NCBI GenBank assembly: GCA_964291635.2
Contig: OZ219890.1
Location: forward strand, 124,001-188,000
Direction: 5' to 3'
Origin: JAPPHA01 sp964291635
GTDB taxonomy: Bacteria > Pseudomonadota > Alphaproteobacteria > Rhodobacterales > Rhodobacteraceae
Length of the DNA: 64,000 nucleotides
In this document: positions 45,601-52,515 of the stretch, one piece after another
How positions within the stretch are numbered: the stretch's first letter is position 1
Layout of the letters: every line of letters starts with the position of its first letter
The notes under the pieces: model-generated
Told to the model about the DNA's origin: nothing
Seen by the model: only the letters and a program-made list of their open reading frames with translations
Database searches by the model: none
Made by a program: the position numbers and the translations under genes

Positions 45601-46070
45601 GTTACCGACTGGGCGCGGGAAAACCCCATGTCCCTGAAGTACTTGAGCAACTGCACATGATTGAGTCGAGAGCCGACGGCAGCAGAAAAACACCATGTTG
45701 CTACGGCCTCTCCGGGAGGAATTCGCTGAGCCAACGCCGAGACTGTCGTAACAATGACCGCGGGGCCTTCGGGTGCCCGGGTCAGTTCCGACAGGACTTT
45801 CATTCTCTTCGCCGATATCGTGGACCTGGGTGAGATCCGGTCGAATGGCAGGCAGTCCCAGGCCGGAAAATCGAACACGCGAATCTCGGGAGCGAAGAAA
45901 GCCAGCGACGACTTCATGGCCTCGGCCCGTTTGTCGTCACGTGCGACGAAAATTCCGGCAATGGCCCGTTTGCGAATTACGGTCGCCAGCACGAACGCGT
46001 CAAATCCTTCGGGGCAACCCGAATACTCGGTCCGTCCATTTTCGCGATCGATCAATGTGACGATGCTCAT
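42585..46070 (-). CDS. mfd: transcription-repair coupling factor
   Basis: DNA translocase that removes stalled RNA polymerase and recruits UvrA; 1161 residues from the ATG at 46070. The N-terminal UvrB-homology region is followed by the RNA-polymerase-interaction domain ('NNLTEGDLVVHEEHGIGRFKCL'). The RecG-like translocase has 'VCGDVGFGKTEVAVRA' (Walker A), 'DEEQNFGV', 'LTATPIPRTL' and 'DLDMRGGGNLLGAEQSG'. The C-terminal domain ends near the overlap with the MFS gene. All hallmark motifs are intact. Confidence 0.98.
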   Translation of the reverse strand: MSIVTLIDRENGRTEYSGCPEGFDAFVLATVIRKRAIAGIFVARDDKRAEAMKSSLAFFAPEIRVFDFPAWDCLPFDRISPRSTISAKRMKVLSELTRAPEGPAVIVTTVSALAQRIPPGEAVATWCFSAAVGSRLNHVQLLKYFRDMGFSRAQSVTEPGDYAIRGGLIDVFLPGYDDPLRLDFMGDELDSIRSFDVESQMSKGTVERVDFIPPSEVCLGDDYVSRFRKKYRQIFGVAGNDQLYDAVSEGRKILGIEHWMPLFQENMVTLLDYLPDSPVFLDERFFETCESRWETIVNQFRAREDAFNGRSHSDTQYRPCPPEYLYLDRAGISERLAERDVGTFFEAGTAGEKGKGWGGRRGRDFSPERQSDATNVFEAFAGHLRDRAGEGDVIIACHSEGSLERMADLLAEYDLNESVFVGDCSDLQKLRGTTGLCIWALEQGFEAPGLTVISEKDVFGERIVRATRRQRNRPARLLIEANNLTEGDLVVHEEHGIGRFKCLKVLSVDGNAHECLHIEYANDGRLFLPVENLELISRYGQGETSLDRLGSLAWQERKAGSKKRIRELARQLLKVAAARQLHESPVLEPDQESWPEFCARFPHPETRDQLEAIDSILRDMAAGRPMDRLVCGDVGFGKTEVAVRAAYASASNGYQVAVVCPTTLLVRQHFATFSERLRETPIIVRSLSRLAPPLEARATRGMLENGSADIVVGTHALLGDRIRFKRLGLVVLDEEQNFGVVQKDVLRMSCPGAHVLTLTATPIPRTLRLSLIGIRDISMISTPPADRLAIRTYFGEFDGVTAREALLRERFRGGQSLIIVPRITDIRTMMRFLERHVPEVRFVEAHGRLNVKDLDLRMNEFYDRRFDVLVATTIATSGLDIPSANTLIVYRPDMFGLAQLYQIRGRVGRSNVRAYAYFMIKRGARLLPSAERRIRIISSLDSLGAGLSLASQDLDMRGGGNLLGAEQSGDMREVGVELYRSMLAEEVTRLKNGDIDSEHDVQTTWQPTIRLGVPVVIPERYIKDRDLRMSLYRRIASLSSRVEIDEMGAELVDRFGGLPIEVKILLRIVRIKEICRRAEIDLFEAGEDGATIRFRNDRVPNPEGLIAYLKSQDGLARVRNNRLVVKRDWSKQSDRVKGAVVVCRDIAKAIRRSETVTDVAA

Positions 46071-46211
46071 AGCTTGCCCGTAATTTGTTGCTGCCGGCTT
46101 CTCAACAGCATTCTTCCGCGTACGATTCGCCTTGACTGCATTGGGCGCGACGGTACGGTTCGCAAACATTGCAGCAAGCCACAGACGTGGGCCGATTGAA
46201 GGATTGGGTTT

Positions 46212-46373
46212 ATGAAAAAGTCGATACTAGCTGGCATCCTGCTGATCTCCCTCTCCGCTTGTTCGGGCGGTTGGGATTGGTCTCGGGCCAATCCGATGAC
46301 TTGGTTTGGAGGAGAAGAAGACGAAGTGGTAGAGCCGGCGCCCGACGATGAAACGTCCCCGGATGACTCCTGA
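46212..46373 (+). CDS. small lipoprotein divergent from mfd
   Basis: A 53-residue lipoprotein below most ORF cut-offs. The signal 'MKKSILAGILLISLSAC' ends in a good lipobox (LSAC), followed by 'SGGWDWSRANPMTWFGG' and an acidic tail. Similar tiny lipoproteins with an 'NPxxWFGG' motif occur in alphaproteobacteria. Asp/Glu richness after the lipidated Cys suggests anchoring in one membrane leaflet, but the sorting rule is unclear here. Function unknown. Confidence 0.65.
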   Translation: MKKSILAGILLISLSACSGGWDWSRANPMTWFGGEEDEVVEPAPDDETSPDDS

Positions 46374-46590
46374 GATGCTTAGGGCGAAACATCGCATTCC
46401 GAGTCTCTCTAACCGGATCGTAATTCCAGCATGAAGATGTGACCGAGATCGTGCGGTGAAAGTCGGAGGCCGCCTCTTCAGAGGCTCCAACGTATTCCTT
46501 CCTCCGTACATGCTACTGCGCATTCTCATCAATTGCTTTCCCGTTGCCCGCTGGGCATTTTCCCCCGGAACGCAAGTTCGCGGTGAAACC

Positions 46591-46965
46591 ATGACCTGGA
46601 CCTTTGGCCGACCGATTGTCTCGATCCGGGACGTCCAAAAGGCATCCAGCAACCAGGAGTTGTCAAAGGGAGTTTTCCTTGGCGTCATGAAGGGTGAAGT
46701 GATCTGTATCACAAACCGCTCCGGTTCGGGACAGTCGACTCTGATTCGAGGGGCAACGGCCTCGACGACGCCCGGTCCGTTTCGATCATTGTCCCAGGGC
46801 AAGAGCACGTTTGCCGTTGACGTGATTCACTGGTCGACTCACGGGTTCCGGGAACACGGACAGACCGCGATTTCTTGGAAGCTTGCGAAGACGGGCCTGG
46901 CTCGACTCTTGCCAAACGCCAAGCAACCTCTTCGCCCACTTCAAGTTTGTCATCTCTGGTGATGC
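46591..46965 (+). pseudogene. remnant of a GlnQ-type amino-acid ABC ATPase
   Basis: Three frames joined give an N-terminal ABC ATPase: 'IVSIRDVQKASSNQELSKGV' and 'KGEVICITNRSGSGQSTLIR', then after a frameshift near 46750 'NGLDDARSVSIIVPGQE' and a stop, and later 'PSNLFAHFKFVIS' equivalent to the Q-loop region. The Walker A lysine is changed to Gln (SGSGQST). Nothing after the Q-loop was recognised. This is a non-functional relic of a polar amino-acid importer; no permease relic was seen. Confidence 0.75.
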
Positions 46966-47640
46966 CTGAACTGCGTTGACTTCACGGTTGAGAAAGCCGC
47001 ATCGACCCCGGGCGCATAGTTGCCTTCTTCAACCAGATTTTCGAGAATCAGCCCGGCAAACGGCGCCTCGTACTCGTACGTCTCCTCTCGGTTTCCTCGT
47101 GATGGAGAACGCCGCCTTCCTCGATTGTCTCTACGCTGGACGTGCCGCGTTACGAGGGCTCCCTCGTCCTTGTTCACGGGGACGTGGGGGTATCTTCAGC
47201 GCAACGTTCATACTTCAGACCTCCAATGCAGGGTAGCTCAAAATGCCACTTCAACCCCGGTGATGTCGGCCCCATTCGGGATCGGTGTTTTTTCGAGCGG
47301 TGACCGCGGTAAGAGTGGCGGTCACCCGGCACGGTCCGACTCCGGGCCTGAACTTTCAGCGCATCAAAGCACTGCCCTGCGACGAGCGCGGCACTGTGAG
47401 AGGCTGCCGAACTGGTTTTACGTTTACCGCTGCCTATCATCGGTTTGCCGGCCTTTCGAACAGAGCCGAGGACGGCGCCAGAGTGTGGCGGGACCGTTGC
47501 CTCGTTCGCGATCAGAATCAGTTCATCGTCTTCGCGTAATGTCGACGCCTTGCTACGTTCAACGACATGCTCGCGGCCTGGAACTTCGCCAATTTGCGCT
47601 TCGTCCCAGGTGTCGGGTTCGGGAAGCGGGGATGCATCGA
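46966..47640 (-). pseudogene. unidentified degraded coding sequence
   Basis: On the minus strand the frame after the dehydrogenase remnant stays open for another 160 codons and shows protein-like pieces, 'DDELILIANEATVPP', 'CFDALKVQARS' and 'CIGGLKYERCAEDTPTS'. A separate frame (46950-47177) gives 'YEYEAPFAGLILENLVEEGN', which resembles a lipoyl/biotinyl-type hairpin. They may be pieces of one decayed gene. The family could not be named, and boundaries are approximate. Confidence 0.35.
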
Positions 47641-48420
47641 TGTTCTTGTTCGGATTTTCCGGGATGGTGAATCCACCATCAACAGCAAGCGTTGCTCCGG
47701 TGATAAAGCCTGATTCAGGCTGCGCACGGAAAGTCGCAGCATGTGCAACCTCCCCGGGTCGACCCCAACGCCCGACGGGCGTACGCTCGGCAAAGCCATC
47801 CTTGCCGAGCATCCCGGCATCGTCGCGAGCCATCAAGGTTTGCGCGGCAATTTACCCGGAAGCGATGGCATTCACCGTGATTCCGGCACGGGCGGTCTCC
47901 AGTGCCAACCCTTCCGTACCGCCGGGGATCGCCTTCTTTGCCGTCACATAGGCGAGACGGTGCGGCACCGCCAGGAAGGCACTTCCCGAGGAAATGTTGA
48001 TAATTCGGCCAAAGTCCGCGGCGCGCATGTCCGGTAAGACCAGCCGGGCTCGATTGACTGCACCACGCACATGGATTGCAAACAACGATCGAAATGTTCA
48101 GGAGGCAGCTCCTCGGTCCAGCCCAACTTCTGGGCCATGATACCGGCGTCGTTGACCAAGACTGAAACGGCACCCAGTTCGGAAGCAACCACCTCATGCG
48201 CTTCGCGACAGCTCTTGTGGTCCGCCAGATCGTTGCCGACAGCAAGTATTCTGGTTTCGGTAACCAGGGAGAAAGTTTCAGCGCTGACCTTTGCATTCGC
48301 CTCATCGAGATCCGCAATGGCGGCCCGATGCCTTTCGTTGGCAATTCGTTCCGCGCTGGCAAATCCCATTCCTGCCGCGGCGCCTGATAACTCTACCAAC
48401 TGGATTTCCGCGCAGGACTT
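47641..48420 (-). pseudogene. short-chain dehydrogenase/reductase remnant
   Basis: Classical SDR order is preserved across broken frames. The N-part has 'LSGAAAGMGFASAERIA' (degenerate cofactor loop) and 'VSVLVNDAGIMAQ'; after a frameshift near 48080 come 'DFGRIINISSGSAF' and 'RLAYVTAKKA' with the Ser and YxxxK motif; after an in-frame TAA at 47852 comes 'PVGRWGRPGEVAHAATF'. The C-terminal 'SGFITGATLAVDGGF' is complete. One frameshift and one stop make it non-functional. The 5' end is uncertain. Confidence 0.8.
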
Positions 48421-49089
48421 GCCGTCCTCCCCTTTGCCAACAGACGTTACAGTCCGGCCACCGCCGATATCATCCCGCAGTTCTAGATGTTTGATGTGAA
48501 ATCACACCCGGGCAAATGTGAAATGAAGACAAACGATACCATCCGCAGAATCAAGCTGGAAAAAAGGCGGGTCAGCCACTCACCCAGGCGGACTGGCGGT
48601 ACGGGCAGCTCCCCATTCATAGCCCGGCATCGAACCCGTTGATGCCGTCCCCGGCAAAGGATCGTTGTTCGGTAACTTGTGGTGACGGCGCAGGCATATC
48701 CGCAAGGAATCACATGCCGGTCGCGGTGGTGGAACGAAGCCTGCCATAAGGGTTTGGTCAATTGAAAGCTGTTTTGGCCAACCAGGACCTGTCGCAGATT
48801 CGTCGTCCGTTTGATCATCCGCGCGTGAAACCACCTTGGAATCGTCTATTTCTTTGAGCGTGGCGCGCTGGACGATGTGCCTTTGCATACACATGAATTG
48901 AACGACGAGCCCATCGCCCTCCCGTGGCACCAATGCACCTGGCATTCGACCTCGACGCGGCGACCACCGAGGCAAATCCCTTCCCGGCGAATCCGGCGTG
49001 CTTTCGGAAACGCTTCAAAATCCGGGAACGTGACGTTACGAGTCAAACACGTTGGGTTTGGTGCGCCAAGTCAGGAACAGGAGATTCAA
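48421..49089. other. gene-poor interval upstream of hemB
   Basis: About 0.67 kb with overlapping short frames on both strands and no recognisable domain. The hemB frame is open upstream to 48877 but has no family similarity there. This continues the decay zone that begins after the small lipoprotein at 46.4 kb. Confidence 0.4.
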
Positions 49090-50100
49090 TTGCAGGTCAT
49101 TCCGCCACGATTTCCAAAGGGGCGTCCGCGAAGACTCAGACGAACGCCATGGATCCGGAAGCTTGTCAAGGAAAGCCCGGTTTCCGTCAGTGACCTGATC
49201 ATGCCTGTGTTCCTGACCGACAGGACTGGCGGCTCGGAAGAGATCTCCAGTTTGCCCGGCCTGATGCGCTACGGCATAGATGGTGCCGTGGAACTAGCCC
49301 ATGAATGCTCCGGACTCGGTATCCCCGCAATTGCGCTATTCCCTTATGTTGAGGCCGAACTGAAGACGAGGGATTGCTCGGAAGCCGTCAATCCCGAAAA
49401 CCTGGTAAACCGCGCAACCAGGGCAATCAAACAGGCAGTCCCCGACATCGGTATCATGCTCGACGTGGCGCTCGATCCATACAACCCGACCGGGCATGAC
49501 GGACTTGTCGAGAATGGCGAAGTCCTGAACGACGAAACACTGGAGATCCTGGTTCGACAGGCGCTGGTGCAAGCTGATGCCGGGGCCGACATTCTCGGCC
49601 CATCCGACATGATGGACGGCCGGATCGGTGCGATCAGGGCGGGCCTGGATTCTGCCGGTCATCAAGGGACAGCCATCTTGGCATATACCGCCAAATACGC
49701 GTCGGTGTTCTATGGACCGTTCAGAGACGCAGTCGGATCGTCCAGTGCACTCACAGGCGACAAGCGCACATATCAGATGGATCCATGCAACGCCGATGAA
49801 GCCTTGCGCATGGCGGCCCGCGACCTCGAGGAAGGGGCTGACATGATCATGGTAAAGCCTGGAATGCCCTACCTGGATATATGCTCGCTGGTGAAGTCCA
49901 CCTTTCGGGCACCGACCTTTGCATACCAGGTATCGGGCGAGTACGGGATGATCATGGCCGGACATCAACGGGGATTTTTCGATCTGGACGCTGCCGTCAT
50001 CGAGAGCCTGTCCGCTTTCAAGCGAGCGGGATGCGATGGCATCTTGACCTATTTCGCCACAAGAGCTGCACGGCATCTGAAGGAAGCGGGCGTCAAGTAA
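49090..50100 (+). CDS. hemB: delta-aminolevulinic acid dehydratase
   Basis: Condenses two aminolevulinate molecules to porphobilinogen in heme synthesis; 336 residues, cytosolic octamer in the family. Both active-site lysines are present: Lys202 in 'AYTAKYASVFYGPFRDA' and Schiff-base Lys256 in 'MIMVKPGMPYLDI'. The metal segment reads 'DVALDPYNPTGHDGL', with Asp and no Cys, so the enzyme should use magnesium rather than zinc. The upstream frame is open without similarity; TTG at 49090 with AGGAGA before it gives the normal length. Confidence 0.96.
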   Translation: MQVIPPRFPKGRPRRLRRTPWIRKLVKESPVSVSDLIMPVFLTDRTGGSEEISSLPGLMRYGIDGAVELAHECSGLGIPAIALFPYVEAELKTRDCSEAVNPENLVNRATRAIKQAVPDIGIMLDVALDPYNPTGHDGLVENGEVLNDETLEILVRQALVQADAGADILGPSDMMDGRIGAIRAGLDSAGHQGTAILAYTAKYASVFYGPFRDAVGSSSALTGDKRTYQMDPCNADEALRMAARDLEEGADMIMVKPGMPYLDICSLVKSTFRAPTFAYQVSGEYGMIMAGHQRGFFDLDAAVIESLSAFKRAGCDGILTYFATRAARHLKEAGVK

Positions 50101-50310
50101 ACCGTAGGAGGCCACAGATCCGAGCTTGCAACAAGGTCCTTCAAACTGCGCCGGACGTGGGAAACCCGATCGACATACGAAATCGGGCCGGGACAGTTCG
50201 GTCGAGGTCGCGGAATGGGCAAATCATAAAATGAGACCGGCGGATGACATCGGGTCAGATATTGTGTAAACGGGCAAAAAAAGAAACGAGCAGATTCGCA
50301 GGTAACTCCC

Positions 50311-50865
50311 ATGATCGACATCAGCCGCCGGAACCTTCTGGTCGCTGGAGGTGCAGTTCTGACCAGTGCTTGTGCTGGTGGAACCGACCGAAACGCCAGC
50401 GTCCTGATCAATCGAAAAGTCGAAATAGCCATCGGCGAGATGGAAACAAAATATCCTTTCACGAAATCGATCTTGGAACGATCAACAGGTCTTCTTGTCA
50501 TACCGGAAGTCAGGGAAGCCAGCTTGATCGTCGGTGGAATGTATGGTGAAGGGGCGCTTCTGATCGACCAGATTCCGGTCGATTACTATTCATTTGCTGC
50601 CGGTTCGGTCGGCTTAAAAATCGGCGTTCAGTCGGTAAACCACTTCCTGTTCTTCCTGGATGACGGCAGTCTGCGACGGTTTCGCGGACGTGACGGATGG
50701 GCGGTCGGCGCCGATCTGGAATTCACCGTCATCAATAGGTCCAACAGTTTCGCTGTCAGTTCGGAAACACACAGGCGAGGCGTCTACAGTCTGAGCGTAA
50801 CCAAGACAGGGGTGCTTTTTGGAACGGCAATCGAAGGCGGGAAGTTTTCGCGAATCGCCCGTTGA
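50311..50865 (+). CDS. SYLF (YSC84)-domain lipoprotein
   Basis: A 184-residue exported protein. The N-terminus 'ISRRNLLVAGGAVLTSAC' combines a twin-arginine-like stretch with a lipobox ending in Cys21, so it is probably a lipoprotein. The rest is the lipid-binding SYLF fold: 'RSTGLLVIPEVREASLIVGGMYGEG', 'YSFAAGSVGLKIGVQS', 'WAVGADLEFTVI' and 'VTKTGVLFGTAIEGGKFSRI'. Bacterial members are poorly characterised. It ends one base before the convergent rpe stop. Confidence 0.9.
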   Translation: MIDISRRNLLVAGGAVLTSACAGGTDRNASVLINRKVEIAIGEMETKYPFTKSILERSTGLLVIPEVREASLIVGGMYGEGALLIDQIPVDYYSFAAGSVGLKIGVQSVNHFLFFLDDGSLRRFRGRDGWAVGADLEFTVINRSNSFAVSSETHRRGVYSLSVTKTGVLFGTAIEGGKFSRIAR

Positions 50866-51555
50866 TCACCGTGAATTACACGCCGACCTGATCTCGGAGA
50901 TGTTGGCTCCATAGAAGGACCTGTCGCCGTCTCTGAATACTGACGATCCCGCGACCAGTATGTCCGCCCCGGCTTCCACGCACAGTGGTGCCGTGGTCGC
51001 GTCAATTCCCCCGTCAACTTCCAGCCAAATCGACCGGTCCCCGATCATTTCTCGCGCAGATCGGATCTTTTCCAGGGCAGGATAGGTAAATGCCTGGCCG
51101 CCAAACCCCGGATTGATTGTCATGACCAGCAACAGATCGATCTGGTCCAGGCAATACTCGATGACCGACAATGGCGTCGAGATATTCAACGCGACCCCTG
51201 CCTTGCAACCCATCTCGCGGGTTCGGCGCAGCGTCCGGTCAAGATGGGGACCCGCTTCCGCGTGCACGGTCAGGATGTCAGCACCCGCGCTCGAAAACGC
51301 CTCGATGAATGGATCAACCGGCGAAATCATCAAATGAACGTCGAGCACGGTCCGGACATAGGGACGGATCGCCGCGACGACATTCGGGCCGATCGTCAGA
51401 TTGGGGACAAAATGTCCGTCCATCGGATCAACGTGAATCCAGTCCGCACCCTGGTCTTCCAGGGCGACAATTTCCTCGCCAAGCCGGGAAAAGTCTGCGG
51501 AAAGGATTGATGGAGCCACCCGGACAGGTCGTGTCGGATCAAATTCAGGTTTCAT
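50866..51555 (-). CDS. rpe: ribulose-phosphate 3-epimerase
   Basis: Interconverts ribulose 5-phosphate and xylulose 5-phosphate in the pentose phosphate or Calvin pathways; 229 residues, TIM barrel. The motifs are 'VAPSILSADFSRLGEEI', 'WIHVDPMDGHFVPNLTIGP', 'DVHLMISPVDPFI', 'MTINPGFGGQAF' and 'EVDGGIDATTAPLCVEAGADILVAGS', with the metal-binding His/Asp pairs intact. In 'HVDPMDGHF' a Pro replaces the more common Val. The ATG at 51555 overlaps the upstream dehydrogenase by 11 bases. Confidence 0.95.
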   Translation of the reverse strand: MKPEFDPTRPVRVAPSILSADFSRLGEEIVALEDQGADWIHVDPMDGHFVPNLTIGPNVVAAIRPYVRTVLDVHLMISPVDPFIEAFSSAGADILTVHAEAGPHLDRTLRRTREMGCKAGVALNISTPLSVIEYCLDQIDLLLVMTINPGFGGQAFTYPALEKIRSAREMIGDRSIWLEVDGGIDATTAPLCVEAGADILVAGSSVFRDGDRSFYGANISEIRSACNSR

Positions 51556-52435
51556 GACCTCCCTCGTCAATGGAACGCAACCTGCGGATCAAACTGGACG
51601 TGTCCCAACGCCCTCCCCCCAACTTCTGAACGTCCTTGTAGAACTGGTCTATCAGAGAAGTAACGGGAAGGCTGGCCCCATTCTGTTCGGCTTCGCCAAG
51701 GCAGATCGCGAGATCCTTTCGCATCCAGTCAACGGCAAATCCGAATTCGAACTGATCATCGAGCATCGTGACGCCGCGGTTCTCCATTTGCCACGAACCA
51801 GCAGCTCCCTTCGAAATCACGTCGAGCACGGCCCGACCGTCGAGTCCGGCCTTGTCGGCAAAATTCAATCCTTCCGAAAGACCCTGCAACAATCCGGCAA
51901 TGCAGATCTGGTTGACCATCTTTGTCAGCTGTCCGGAACCGGTTTCTCCCAAAAGCCTGCACGACCTCGCGTAGCAGCCGATCAGGCCTTCGACTTTCTT
52001 GTAGGTTTCCTCATCGCCTCCGCACATGACCGTCAAGACGCCGTTTTCCGCACCGGCCTGCCCGCCCGATACCGGTGCATCGACAAATCCGGATCCTACG
52101 GCGGCGGCGGCACGACTCAGTTCTCGCGCAACAATTGCCGATGCCGTCGTATGGTCAACCAGAACCTGTGACTGTCCCATTGTCTTCAATGCTCCGTTCG
52201 CGCCCAAGGTGACTGAGCGGATGTCGTTATCGTTGCCCACGCAGGTAAAGACGACGTCTGCACCGGACGCTGCCGCGGCAGGCGTTTCCGCCAATCGTCC
52301 CCCGTGCCGCTGGCACCACGAATTGGCCTTCGACCGGGTCCGATTGTATACTGTGACAGAGTGGCCCTTAGCCTGCAGGTGTCCGGCCATCGGATACCCC
52401 ATGACGCCCAATCCGATAAATGCGACCTCAGCCAT
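51545..52435 (-). CDS. beta-hydroxyacid dehydrogenase family oxidoreductase
   Basis: NAD(P)-dependent oxidoreductase of the 3-hydroxyisobutyrate / tartronate semialdehyde reductase family, 296 residues. The cofactor motif is 'FIGLGVMGYPMAGHL', the substrate loop is 'FVDAPVSGGQAGAENGVLTVM', and the catalytic Lys lies in 'GQLTKMVNQICIAGLLQGLSEG'. The C-terminal helical domain with 'FAVDWMRKDLAICLGEA' is intact. It is cotranscribed with rpe. The substrate may be tartronate semialdehyde or 3-hydroxyisobutyrate, and the sequence does not decide. Confidence 0.92.
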   Translation of the reverse strand: MAEVAFIGLGVMGYPMAGHLQAKGHSVTVYNRTRSKANSWCQRHGGRLAETPAAAASGADVVFTCVGNDNDIRSVTLGANGALKTMGQSQVLVDHTTASAIVARELSRAAAAVGSGFVDAPVSGGQAGAENGVLTVMCGGDEETYKKVEGLIGCYARSCRLLGETGSGQLTKMVNQICIAGLLQGLSEGLNFADKAGLDGRAVLDVISKGAAGSWQMENRGVTMLDDQFEFGFAVDWMRKDLAICLGEAEQNGASLPVTSLIDQFYKDVQKLGGGRWDTSSLIRRLRSIDEGGHET

Positions 52436-52515
52436 GCTTGACCTCATATGCCAAATGTAATTCGTTTGGCTGACTTGAACCCTCTTGCCGATGAGGTCAA
52501 TACGGGAGCGAGGCT

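Noticed and set aside
46456..46962. 168-codon open frame as an intact ABC ATPase
   Set aside because: Walker A lysine is lost and similarity jumps between frames, so it is a pseudogene.
47020..47670. 216-codon plus-strand open frame
   Set aside because: It is antisense to degraded minus-strand coding sequence and has an arginine/serine-rich composition typical of shadow frames.
48610..48640. T-loop-like GGGTTCGATGCC on the minus strand
   Set aside because: The flanking stem does not pair, and no anticodon arm is found.
48877..49089. Extended N-terminus of HemB from 48877
   Set aside because: The extra 71 residues have no similarity; the TTG at 49090 has a good ribosome-binding site and gives the family length.
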